NCBI GenBank assembly: GCA_050951505.1
Contig: JBMNJE010000001.1
Location: forward strand, 101,185 to 165,184
Direction of reading: 5' to 3'
Source: DUOA01 sp012839095
GTDB lineage: Bacteria; Bacillota; Clostridia; Caldicoprobacterales; DTU083
Length of the DNA stretch: 64,000 bases
Below the pieces are notes generated by a model that saw only the letters and a list, made by a program, of their open reading frames with translations, was not told where the DNA came from and did not search any database. Position 1 is the stretch's first letter; every line of letters begins with the position of its first letter. A program made the position numbers and the translations under genes. Of the stretch, positions 1 through 7,977 are shown piece by piece.

Positions 1-151
1 ATTCAGTTTTTACAGGCCTGGTTAAAAAGTTTACATATCCGCTTCGGGCAAGATCAAAGCAATGATTGTTCAGGCATATCAGGCTTTTCCCATGATCAAT
101 ATCCATTTTGCTGCTGCATATGGGACATCTGAATAAATCTGTGTTTTTCAT
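1..151 (-). CDS. rlmA: 23S rRNA guanine-N1 methyltransferase RlmA, N-terminal part (runs off the left edge)
   Basis: Only the first 50 residues are in the window. They show the RlmA zinc ribbon: Cys9-x2-Cys12 (FRCPIC), then Cys26 and His30, followed by FDLARSGYVNFL, the family signature joining the zinc module to the methyltransferase fold. RlmA enzymes methylate a guanine in 23S rRNA hairpin 35. The ATG lies just after the stop of the metallopeptidase gene, and its ribosome site (GAGGTAAGT) is inside that gene's last codons, so the two are probably co-transcribed. The catalytic domain is outside the window, so the family call is firm but the exact guanine is not. Confidence 0.85.
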   Translation of the reverse strand, partial: MKNTDLFRCPICSSKMDIDHGKSLICLNNHCFDLARSGYVNFLTRPVKTE

Positions 152-153
152 AC

Positions 154-732
154 TTACCTCATCCTCTGTATCAGCTTGCCGCCATGTGTTTTAAGCCATT
201 GCTTCGGTGTACTATAATCCGGCAGAACCCTGGCCACCTCGCTCCAGAATTTTTTTGAATGATTCAGCTCCTTGAGGTGGCATAGCTCATGTACTACAAC
301 ATAGTCTATTACATCAGGCGGTGTAAGCATCAGCAGGCAATTAAAGTTGAGATTGCCTTTGCTCGAACAGCTGCCCCACCGTGTCAGCTGATTCCGAATG
401 GTTATCTTTCCAACCTCAACACCGACAACAGGTGCATAAAAAGCTACTCTTTCCGGAATTACCTTAACAGCCTTATCTGCAAGCTGACGGATTTCCTCCA
501 TAGTTAACTTCTCCGCAGCTTCTTCCTGCTGCTCAAGCAGTTTGATTTTCTCTTTAGCAAGCTCCAGGTGTTTTTCAAGCCATGCTGATTTATCTTCAAT
601 AAATCTTCTTATGTCCCTGTCGGGCATACGAAATGGTGCTCTCACGATCACCCGCAGGTCCCTAGTGATTTCCATGGCGATTGTTTTTCTGTTGCTTCGT
701 GTTACTTCTATGTTAACTTTGTCGTCACTCAT
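154..732 (-). CDS. YgjP-like zinc metallopeptidase (DUF45)
   Basis: A 192-residue cytosolic protein of the YgjP/DUF45 family. The zinc site HELCH is at residues 148-152 with a third ligand at His158 (LNHS). The conserved RWGSCSSKGNLNFN stretch is at 118-131. Length matches the family, which normally has about 170-240 residues. An acidic, lysine-rich helical region (residues 45-90) precedes the catalytic part. No signal peptide is visible. The substrate is not known for this family. It is followed directly by rlmA on the same strand, with the downstream ribosome site embedded in its last codons. Confidence 0.9.
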   Translation of the reverse strand: MSDDKVNIEVTRSNRKTIAMEITRDLRVIVRAPFRMPDRDIRRFIEDKSAWLEKHLELAKEKIKLLEQQEEAAEKLTMEEIRQLADKAVKVIPERVAFYAPVVGVEVGKITIRNQLTRWGSCSSKGNLNFNCLLMLTPPDVIDYVVVHELCHLKELNHSKKFWSEVARVLPDYSTPKQWLKTHGGKLIQRMR

Positions 733-851
733 AATGCAAACTCCCCATGATGCTGCGTTAACCTCAGAGTATTACAAATAAGTATCTACACGGCGCTCAT
801 TAATATAGATATGCTTTGGCTCACAGGGACAAGGACCAAGGGACAGCCATA

Positions 852-2048
852 TCAAAAGGCATCAAATATGCATAAATCTTTCTTTGGAAACAAGCTGTCG
901 AGAACACCCGGTTCACCTGCTGCATCCACATGTCCGGTCTCCTTCAGCCGGGAAACCGTCTTATAACCTGTTATCAATTGGGACAAGTGATTAACTCCGC
1001 AAATCAAATCAGGTTCATTATTCTGCCCTGGCCTGATCATCTTTTTGCCGTTTTCCCATTCTACCAAATACCTTCCAGTATTCCTTGGAAAAAAGGGATC
1101 CTGAACTTCTATTACGGCTTTTCCGGCACCTGCCGGAGTCTTCATCAGTTCCAAAGCCTTCCTTACATTTACCACCCTGTTGGAGCCAAAGGGCTTTATT
1201 TGCTGCTGAATAATCCTCTGATCCGGGAAAAACGGGGATATGTCCTCAAAATCTGGCACCTGGAATATGAGATTGCGGAACTGGGAGGCAAAGCTGTTTA
1301 GAAAAGCCATCATTCCACGGAAAGCATCCCCATTCAGCCAAATAATTTCTTTAAGCCTCATATCCGGCTTTGAACTGCTGCTGTCACTTCGGTCTATTGT
1401 ATATTGAAGATAGCCTTTGGCTCTTCCTTCGTAGTCATACCATGTATACAGGTATGTATTGGATGCATAGGGATCTTCCTTATGAAACCTGCTCCAATGG
1501 CTATCCATATCCAGAGCAAGGTTCCTGCCTTGTATATATTGATTATAGATTGACTTTATCTGAGATGAATCCATTTGAGGCAGAAATAATTCCACTTTAC
1601 CCTGTTGTTTGAAATGGCTGAGAGCGTCAAAGGGTATGGTGCATTCCACAAGACTCATATTCAGTTCATAGCCGAATTTACGATAATACGCATAAGAAAA
1701 GGGGAAAAGATAGGAAAATACATATTCGTTATCATACATCTCTTCCATGATATGCTCAAACAATCTTCTAACATACCTCTTGTTTCTTTCACTGGGAAGT
1801 GTAACGACGCCGGCAACCCCGCCCATTTTCACAAAACTTCCGTCAAAATAAACCCTGTAGGGAAGCAATATCAGTCCTGAACACATTTTTCCGGCATCAT
1901 CGAAAACCGCACGCACATTTTCATAACCCTTTTGAAATTCTTCAGGGTTTTCCTTATAGCCTGAATAGTCTCTTGGAAAGAGAAAAGAAATATTAAGGAT
2001 TTTGGAAAACTCAATATTTTCTTCAGGTTTAATAGGTCTGACTTCCAA
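852..2048 (-). CDS. Eis-like GNAT N-acetyltransferase
   Basis: A 398-residue protein with the three-part Eis layout: N-terminal GNAT domain, second GNAT-like domain and a C-terminal sterol-carrier-like domain. The acetyl-CoA loop is visible at residues 81-96 (VVTLPSERNKRYVRRL). The segment YYRKFGYE (121-128) matches the region carrying the catalytic tyrosine of Eis, and the chain ends in Phe, as in mycobacterial Eis where the terminal carboxylate takes part in catalysis. Eis proteins acetylate amines, including aminoglycosides and lysines; the substrate here is unknown. The start is TTG, because an in-frame stop lies immediately upstream; a GGGGATGGTG ribosome site precedes it. It is a single gene with no clear operon partner. 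Confidence 0.85.
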   Translation of the reverse strand: MEVRPIKPEENIEFSKILNISFLFPRDYSGYKENPEEFQKGYENVRAVFDDAGKMCSGLILLPYRVYFDGSFVKMGGVAGVVTLPSERNKRYVRRLFEHIMEEMYDNEYVFSYLFPFSYAYYRKFGYELNMSLVECTIPFDALSHFKQQGKVELFLPQMDSSQIKSIYNQYIQGRNLALDMDSHWSRFHKEDPYASNTYLYTWYDYEGRAKGYLQYTIDRSDSSSSKPDMRLKEIIWLNGDAFRGMMAFLNSFASQFRNLIFQVPDFEDISPFFPDQRIIQQQIKPFGSNRVVNVRKALELMKTPAGAGKAVIEVQDPFFPRNTGRYLVEWENGKKMIRPGQNNEPDLICGVNHLSQLITGYKTVSRLKETGHVDAAGEPGVLDSLFPKKDLCIFDAF

Positions 2049-2198
2049 TTATATTCACCATCCCCTGCTTTTTGCTGTCTGTTAGTATTATGATATCGTT
2101 TTGACAACACACAAAACAACTGCATCATCAGTGACGCATCATACAAGCAGCTGCAGTATTATCTTCTTTGCCTCATGCTTTTAAGGCCTTGAAACTTC

Positions 2199-2402
2199 TT
2201 ATAGAAGTTTGATTTCATCAGGGTAATCTGCCTGGAGATTCAATTTTCCTCCTGTTTTATCCCACTGCACTACTATGTCGCCATAAGGTGCAGGTACCCT
2301 GCCTGATGCCCTGTCCAAAACAGTAGTAACCGGTTCCAGTGTAAAGGTCAGGAAACCTGGTTGCACAGGTTTTACTCCCAGCTGCCCAGATCCATTTGGC
2401 AC
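2199..2402 (-). pseudogene. C-terminal remnant of an alpha-L-rhamnosidase (GH78)
   Basis: The 67 codons match only the C-terminal beta-sandwich end of GH78 enzymes. The segment LGVKPVQPGFLTFTLEP is followed by RVPAPYGDIVVQW, which parallels the tail of the full GH78-like gene at 14417-16723 (LGVQPAAPGYKEIKIAP). A stop codon lies just upstream in the same frame and the catalytic (alpha/alpha)6 barrel is missing. It is therefore a relic of a deleted gene, not a functional ORF. The only start available is GTG and no ribosome site is evident. Confidence 0.7.
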
Positions 2403-2459
2403 CAGAGTTCAGAATATCAATTATATGCTTATCCTCCGCAATTTTTGCTGATTTATATT

Positions 2460-3314
2460 CTATGCCTCCTTCTTGGCAAATTTAATAAGTGATAAAACAA
2501 AGAACAAAATCAAGAAAAACAAAAGATACAAGAAACTGGCATAGGTGCTGACAATAGTATCCCCGGCTTTAAAAGCAACTCCCATTTCCAGGCGGAATTC
2601 TTCCAGGATTTGTGGAGGGGCACCTGCAAAAGTGACTTTTTCTGCCTGCTCCATCATAATTCTGCGAAACAGGACTGCCGAGTGGGAGGGAGGGAAAAGC
2701 TTAATTGCCGTCTGAACTGCTTTGGGCAGGCTTCCGATGGGAATATAAATACCGGTCAAAAATCCAATCAGGGTTCCGGTTATAGTGCTGGCTGCCGAAT
2801 AAGCACTGACACTTTTAAACCATGATACCAGATAGAACATCATGATACTGGCGTAGGCAGTGGTAAACAGAATAAGCCCCAAAACCTTCAATGCAGCTTT
2901 TGTTGTCAGAAACTCTCCTCCGTACATAACTATATACAATTCAGCAAGCACAAATGTTGTCAGCGTTAAAATCAAACTAATGAAAAATCCGCTGATGACA
3001 TATCCACCTGTAATAGTGCTTCTTTTCAGCGGGGAAACGGCAAAATCCTTGTACATGCCATATTTTTTGTCTACTATAATGCTGCTCATGGCACCAAGGG
3101 ATGTGGTTATGGGTGTAACCGCCAGAAGGCCTGCCATAATCCAGCTGTCCATGAGGAATCGTGCACCGGGAACTTCTTTCATGCCCGAAACCAGCATGTC
3201 TCCCAGGAAAAGGACATACAGCCCGATAATTACAAATACGGACAGCAAGGAGAAGAATACACTGCTCCTGTCCCGGAAAAATATCAGCAGATTGCGCTTC
3301 AGAAAATATCTCAT
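2460..3314 (-). CDS. ABC-2 type transporter permease
   Basis: A 284-residue integral membrane protein with six hydrophobic segments (about residues 20-43, 55-78, 103-128, 143-165, 175-197 and 256-280). This is the topology of ABC-2 exporter permeases of the DrrB/NodJ type. The cytosolic loop FAVSPLKRSTITGGYV (about 90-105) before the third segment is the coupling-helix region usual in this family. Its ATG overlaps the stop of the ATPase gene by four bases (ATGA), so the two are translationally coupled and form one transporter. The exported substrate cannot be read from the sequence; drugs and lipids are common in this family. Confidence 0.9.
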   Translation of the reverse strand: MRYFLKRNLLIFFRDRSSVFFSLLSVFVIIGLYVLFLGDMLVSGMKEVPGARFLMDSWIMAGLLAVTPITTSLGAMSSIIVDKKYGMYKDFAVSPLKRSTITGGYVISGFFISLILTLTTFVLAELYIVMYGGEFLTTKAALKVLGLILFTTAYASIMMFYLVSWFKSVSAYSAASTITGTLIGFLTGIYIPIGSLPKAVQTAIKLFPPSHSAVLFRRIMMEQAEKVTFAGAPPQILEEFRLEMGVAFKAGDTIVSTYASFLYLLFFLILFFVLSLIKFAKKEA

Positions 3315-4225
3315 TCCCTTATCTCCTTACCGGTTACCTTAATAAAGGCATCATCCATATTACCCTCTATCACCTGAAATCCCCGTATATTATCCCTGCA
3401 CTTCTCCAGTAAAGGCAATGCCTGCATGGTTGATTCAAGCTGCACTCTGACTGTATCATTCTTAACTTCACAGGAATTGCCCATGGCAGTCAGGGTTTGC
3501 ACAACCAGCTCTGTATGATCCGTATGTAAAATAAGGTGATCGGTGCTGTACTGCTCCATCAGCTGGGCAGGTGTGCCTTTGGCGGCAATTAGACCATCAT
3601 CGATTATTACAACATAGTCGGCCTTGGCTGCTTCCTCCATATAATGAGTGGTCAGGAAGATGGTCATGTTCTTTTCCTTCCGCAGCTGTTCTATAGCTTC
3701 CCACACATTCTGCCTGGTCTGTGGATCCAGTCCTGTTGTAGGTTCATCCAGAAAAAGTATTTTCGGTGTGTTTACAAGTGCCCGGGCAATATCCGAGCGC
3801 CTCTTCTGACCTCCTGATAATTTTCCGTAGGGACGGTTCTGGTATGCAGTTACCCCGGTGATCTGTGCAGCATAATCCACTGCAGCCCGCAATTTCTTTT
3901 TATCGGAATGATAGAAGCTTCCCCGGATGGTCATATTTTCCCTTACCGTAAGCTCATCATCCAGGAGATGATCCTGAAAGACCATTCCTATAATTGAACG
4001 AATCTTATCATCCTCCCTGCCCAGGGTGTATCCACCTATGATGACCTCACCTTCATCAGGCTTCAGCAGGGTTCCCAGTATATTTATAGTGGTGGTCTTG
4101 CCCGCTCCGTTGGGCCCCAAAAAGGCAAATAAAGAGCCCCTGCTCACATAGAAGTCAATATTCTTAACTGCTTCCACAGGGCCATAGAATTTTTTCAGGC
4201 CTGCTACGGTAATAATTTTTTCCAT
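3311..4225 (-). CDS. ABC-2 type transporter ATP-binding protein (DrrA-like)
   Basis: With the start chosen here the protein has 304 residues. Walker A GPNGAGKT is at 37-44, the signature LSGGQ at 136-140, Walker B with ILFLDEP at about 157-162, and the switch His in TTHYMEE at 194. The C-terminal 80 residues resemble the DrrA-type regulatory tail. The frame is open further upstream with a TTG, but the ATG at 4225 is preceded by GAAGGGATC at good spacing, so it is preferred. It pairs with the overlapping permease gene and energises export. Confidence 0.93.
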   Translation of the reverse strand: MEKIITVAGLKKFYGPVEAVKNIDFYVSRGSLFAFLGPNGAGKTTTINILGTLLKPDEGEVIIGGYTLGREDDKIRSIIGMVFQDHLLDDELTVRENMTIRGSFYHSDKKKLRAAVDYAAQITGVTAYQNRPYGKLSGGQKRRSDIARALVNTPKILFLDEPTTGLDPQTRQNVWEAIEQLRKEKNMTIFLTTHYMEEAAKADYVVIIDDGLIAAKGTPAQLMEQYSTDHLILHTDHTELVVQTLTAMGNSCEVKNDTVRVQLESTMQALPLLEKCRDNIRGFQVIEGNMDDAFIKVTGKEIRE

Positions 4226-4296
4226 ATTATGATCCCTTCGCTTATAGGAGTTTTCTTCCAAAATATCATATGCACTCGTGAATGAATAATGAAAAG

Positions 4297-5025
4297 TTAA
4301 GCTTCCATAACCGGTTCAGCAGTTTTAGCCCGAAAAGCAAGCAGCTTTGCCAATGACCAGACAACCCAGGCATGAAAGGCCAGGTCGATGATATAGGATG
4401 AAAAATCGTCTACAGCAAAGAATACAATCACTATCGTATCCAGAATGATAAGAATTATTGTAACAAGAATTGGCCAGGTCCATTTTCTGGCCAGCAGATA
4501 CAGGCCAAGATATACAGAAGCAATTGCAATAGCTGCCAATACCATTATAGCAGGGGATATGGGCAGCTCGCCGTAAAGGCCGAACCCCATGATAATCTGA
4601 GGCACAAATGCACTGAAAGGGAATGATATACTGGCATCCACTGCAATAAGTATCAAATTGATGTAAGTCAGGCCGACAAAGGTAAGAAATGAGCCCATCC
4701 CGGCACGTTCTTTCTGCGCCTGTGACTGAGATGCATAAATTGATTCACGAAGAGCTGTTATCGCTTCCTCTTCAATGGGAAGCCCTGTCTCAAGATAAAC
4801 CCCTTCCCGGGCCAATCCCGCAGGCTGATTATTTAAATCAAGCTTCAATATAAATTCAGAGTCCCCAATTTCAAATAAATAAAAAATGCCTATTCCCTTT
4901 ACTACGGTAGGAGATAATAATACAGGTGAATCATTGATTTTCAGGCTGGCTTTTCCGGAAACTTTGCATCCCTCAAATGTGATACTATAGCTTTCATCAT
5001 TTACTATGACTTCCCATTTCCCCAA
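4297..5025 (-). CDS. Membrane protein of unknown function
   Basis: I do not recognise this 242-residue protein. The first 110 residues are soluble and beta-rich (GKWEVIVNDESYSITFEG). Then come four hydrophobic helices at about 112-133, 142-170, 182-204 and 212-230. It lies 71 bases upstream of the ABC exporter pair on the same strand and could be part of that transcript as an accessory factor; this is inference from position only. Translation probably starts at TTG, seven bases after a GGGGGG ribosome site. The nearby ATG is out of frame and would stop within a few codons. Confidence 0.6.
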   Translation of the reverse strand: MGKWEVIVNDESYSITFEGCKVSGKASLKINDSPVLLSPTVVKGIGIFYLFEIGDSEFILKLDLNNQPAGLAREGVYLETGLPIEEEAITALRESIYASQSQAQKERAGMGSFLTFVGLTYINLILIAVDASISFPFSAFVPQIIMGFGLYGELPISPAIMVLAAIAIASVYLGLYLLARKWTWPILVTIILIILDTIVIVFFAVDDFSSYIIDLAFHAWVVWSLAKLLAFRAKTAEPVMEA

Positions 5026-5141
5026 AATAATCCCCCCTGGCCTTTTTCCTTTATTATAAATTATTGGAAGTTACTGTACAAGAAGAATTCTGATATTATG
5101 ACTTCTCCATTTTATGGTATAATACAAATGAGGTGATATGA

Positions 5142-5555
5142 ATGGGAAGTGTATCTGTACCCACACTTGAAGATATGATAGACAAGTACAGTATAAAACT
5201 TCTGGTTTATTTCGGCAGTTACCTGACTGAATTCTATCGCGATGACAGCGATATTGACATAGCATATATATCTGAAACTTCCTTAAGTCCGGTGGAAAAG
5301 ATGGCCTTATATGAGGATTTAATAAGGTACCACAGAAAAAGTGAGATAGATTTAGTAGATCTCGTAAGATCTGATCCGGTTTTACGATACGAAGTTGCCC
5401 TGAACGGAAAGGTGCTGTATGAAAGTGAACCTGGCCTGTTTGAAAAGTATCAACTTTACTATATAAAGAGGTATTATGAATATCGCCCGTACATTGAAGA
5501 AGAAATGAGAGAAATTGGCAGAAAAATAAGGGAAGTGTTGGATGATGCAGAATAA
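5142..5555 (+). CDS. MNT-type nucleotidyltransferase (MntA-like)
   Basis: A 137-residue minimal nucleotidyltransferase. The active site is complete: Gly25-Ser26 (FGSYLTEF), the paired acids of DSDIDIAYI (Asp37 and Asp39) and a third acid at Asp70 (SEIDLVDL). MNT proteins of HEPN/MNT modules act as antitoxins that AMPylate or otherwise block their HEPN RNase partner. The HEPN reading frame overlaps this gene's end by a few bases, the usual arrangement. A likely -10 box TATAAT sits at 5118-5123 and the ribosome site GAGGTGAT precedes the ATG at 5142; an ATG four bases upstream is out of frame. The partner is truncated, so this antitoxin may have no toxin left at this locus. Confidence 0.88.
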   Translation: MGSVSVPTLEDMIDKYSIKLLVYFGSYLTEFYRDDSDIDIAYISETSLSPVEKMALYEDLIRYHRKSEIDLVDLVRSDPVLRYEVALNGKVLYESEPGLFEKYQLYYIKRYYEYRPYIEEEMREIGRKIREVLDDAE

Positions 5556-5697
5556 CATAATCATTTGCAGGAAACTTGATGTACTTCGCAAATACTATGA
5601 AGAATTAAAAAGGCTCTCCGAAGAATTGTCCCTTGAACGCTATTTACAGGATTTGCTGATAAGGAGAGCCATTGAACGTCAGCTTCACTCTATTTAG
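5542..5697 (+). pseudogene. HEPN (DUF86-type) toxin, truncated
   Basis: The 51 codons overlap the 3' end of the MNT gene and read as the first helices of a DUF86 HEPN protein: a KLDVLRKYYEEL helix, then LSEELSLERYLQDLLIRRAIERQL. Complete members have about 110-140 residues, and the catalytic R-x4-6-H motif lies in the missing half. A TAG ends the frame after HSI. Reading through that stop gives no HEPN-like sequence, so the loss is a deletion rather than a single nonsense change. The neighbouring minus-strand serine hydrolase ends 29 bases later. Confidence 0.75.
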
Positions 5698-5725
5698 GCT
5701 GTCAGGAGCGATAGCAGAACACTGC

Positions 5726-6811
5726 TCAAACTGCTGCTTCCGCAATTTCGCGAAGTCTTCCTGCAATCTGCCAGACTAAGTTGCCGGGATTGCCGAACCA
5801 GTCCTCTGTAACCTTAGTGGAATTTGACAGAAAGGCAGCCGCCATATTAAGCTCCGGTTCCACCCAGAACATGGTGCCGCAAAAGCCGGGGTGACCCGCA
5901 GCACGCGACGAATAATCATCGCTGAAACAGGTCGGATATGCCTCGCCTGATCCTCTGGACATGAATACACCGGTATGGTTAAACCTTCCCCCTGTAGATT
6001 CAGTCAGCAGTGAATGGGCTGTCTCTTCTTTCAGTATGGTCTTTCCTTCTGAACTTCCACCATTCAAGATCATTTTTCCAAACTTCAGTAAATCAGGGCA
6101 GGTGCTGATCATGCCTCCTTCACCAAAAGGAGGGTAATCCATCCATTCTTCAAGAACTTTTTCACTATTATCAGAGTAGGAAGATGGGCAGGCATAAAAC
6201 TTCTTATCTATGCTGCGGATATCATATGTTGTCTTTTCCATATTCAGGGGCTCGAAGAGTACCTTCTGCGCAAAGGATTCTATTGACATCCCGGTTACTC
6301 TTTCAATAATATCAAGCAAAATATTATACCCTGCTGAAAAATACATGCATTTTGTTCCGAGGGGATAGTCACGCTTATCTATTTCGTATATGGCATTTAA
6401 ATATTCCTTAATATCAGGCATACCAAAGCGAATAACTTCCTCTCTCAGCTCCTGCATAGTTTCCACGCCGTAACCCGCCGTGTGCAGCATTAAATGCAGC
6501 AGAGACACATCATCAAACTTGTATTCCGGAATAAATTTTTTTACCTTGTCATGGGGATCAAGCAGTCCATCCTCTTTCAGCTTCATGATCAGCGTGGAAG
6601 TGAATGGCTTGGTAGTTGATCCTAAATTATACAGTGTGTCGGAGGTAACAGGAAATGCAGTATCGGGATTTAAATAGCTTGTGCCTTCATATAACTCCAG
6701 TACAATTTTGTTGTCTTTTAAAAGCATAACACTGCAGCCTGCACTGATTTTTTTGTTGATAATCTCCTCGCTGAGAAATTTCTTAAGGCTTTCTATTTTT
6801 TTAATGGTCAT
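5726..6811 (-). CDS. Serine hydrolase, beta-lactamase/penicillin-binding family
   Basis: A 361-residue class C beta-lactamase-like protein (PF00144). The nucleophile motif STTK is at residues 65-68, the Tyr of the YxN element is at 157 (YFSAGYN, with Ser in place of Asn), and GHPGFCGT near the C-terminus is the third active-site element. No signal peptide is present, so it is probably a cytosolic esterase or peptidase rather than an antibiotic-resistance enzyme. The frame opens further upstream, but the ATG at 6811 has GAGGTGA seven bases before it; the earlier start would overlap the URO-D gene by 50 bases. It lies ten bases after that gene on the same strand. Confidence 0.85.
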   Translation of the reverse strand: MTIKKIESLKKFLSEEIINKKISAGCSVMLLKDNKIVLELYEGTSYLNPDTAFPVTSDTLYNLGSTTKPFTSTLIMKLKEDGLLDPHDKVKKFIPEYKFDDVSLLHLMLHTAGYGVETMQELREEVIRFGMPDIKEYLNAIYEIDKRDYPLGTKCMYFSAGYNILLDIIERVTGMSIESFAQKVLFEPLNMEKTTYDIRSIDKKFYACPSSYSDNSEKVLEEWMDYPPFGEGGMISTCPDLLKFGKMILNGGSSEGKTILKEETAHSLLTESTGGRFNHTGVFMSRGSGEAYPTCFSDDYSSRAAGHPGFCGTMFWVEPELNMAAAFLSNSTKVTEDWFGNPGNLVWQIAGRLREIAEAAV

Positions 6812-6821
6812 TTGACTCACC

Positions 6822-7919
6822 TCATCTGTATTGCCCATAATTATGAGCAGCCTCATACATAGACACAACATTTTCTACCGGTGAATTATCCTGCAGGGCG
6901 TGAGTAGGAGAAAGACAGTATCCGCTGCCCGGCATCATTATCTCCAGGGTCTCTTTTACGTTTTCCACCACCTGGTCCTTTGTACCAAAGGCTACCGGCC
7001 CGGCTGTCGATATACAGCCATGGAACACCAGCCTGCCTCCGAAATGCTTCTTCAGATAAGACGGATCCATGTTCTTTGCTTCAGGCTGCAGAGTATCCAC
7101 AGCCCTGACACCGGCTTTTATGAAGTCTTCATACGCCCAGCTGCTGGAACCGCAGGTATGAATCATAACCGGCAAATCATAGGCCCTGGCCAGATCAATC
7201 AGTTTCTTATGACGAGGCAGGATATGCTTTCTGAAAAGATCTATTCCAATGAGGGGTGCTATCTGGGTGCCCAGATCCTCACCCAGCCACATGAAATCAA
7301 TTTTACCCTTTGCCGCTTCTATGGTCCTCCTTGTTGTTTCCAGCTGTATCTCCAACTTTCTGTCTATAAGCAGCAATCCGGCAGGATCATCTGTTATCAG
7401 ATCCACCAATACCTGCTCCATTCCCCTGATCATTCCGTTGGAGTTTATTATGTCGCCCAATCCCGCTCCGCCTACCGCGATGGCATAATCCTCATATCGT
7501 TTGCAGGCATCGTAAACCTTGCTGTAATCAAAATCGTCAGGTGAGGGCATGGGCCAGTTTGCAATCGTTTCCTCATCTGCATCCTTTAATGGAAAATCGC
7601 AGTAGTCCCAATACCCTCCTGTTTCATGCTCCACCCATCTGGTCCTTATTCCCCACTGAGGGTCCACCCTTCTGCCTTCCACCTGGGGATGCAATGAGGG
7701 ACCTGTATAGGGAGCCCCCACTGCCCTGAAATCAACCCCGAGTACTTTAAGCAGGTCTTCATGTGCATCAGGCTTAAGGCCAAAATATTGCTTCAGTTTC
7801 AGATCTATTTGGGGATTGGCAAAATAATTGATGGGTACCCGATCGGGTGTTTCAAAGTTAAAAACCCTTAATACCCGTTCCTTAGACGAAAGCCTGTCAT
7901 TTTTCCCTAAATATCTCAT
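6822..7919 (-). CDS. Uroporphyrinogen decarboxylase (URO-D) family protein
   Basis: A 365-residue TIM-barrel protein of the URO-D superfamily, which includes methylcobamide:CoM methyltransferases. Recognisable parts are SSKERVLRVFNFETPDRVPINYF near the N-terminus, the central FMWLGEDLGTQ and the conserved MIHTCGSSS. Next comes GGRLVFHGCIST (the strand leading to a possible zinc-binding Cys). Members outside haem synthesis are often methyltransferases or of unknown role; such genes are frequent beside carbohydrate loci in Clostridia. AGGAGG lies seven bases before the ATG. It is co-directional with the serine hydrolase and the GH42-like gene and may share their transcript. Confidence 0.85.
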   Translation of the reverse strand: MRYLGKNDRLSSKERVLRVFNFETPDRVPINYFANPQIDLKLKQYFGLKPDAHEDLLKVLGVDFRAVGAPYTGPSLHPQVEGRRVDPQWGIRTRWVEHETGGYWDYCDFPLKDADEETIANWPMPSPDDFDYSKVYDACKRYEDYAIAVGGAGLGDIINSNGMIRGMEQVLVDLITDDPAGLLLIDRKLEIQLETTRRTIEAAKGKIDFMWLGEDLGTQIAPLIGIDLFRKHILPRHKKLIDLARAYDLPVMIHTCGSSSWAYEDFIKAGVRAVDTLQPEAKNMDPSYLKKHFGGRLVFHGCISTAGPVAFGTKDQVVENVKETLEIMMPGSGYCLSPTHALQDNSPVENVVSMYEAAHNYGQYR

Positions 7920-7977
7920 TCTTCATCCTCCTGAAAGCCGTATAGCTTACCCGTGATTAATTATTTTACAGTTTTTT

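Noticed and set aside
5726..6811. Antibiotic-resistance beta-lactamase
   Set aside because: There is no signal peptide and the YxN element is changed, so a housekeeping esterase or peptidase is more likely.
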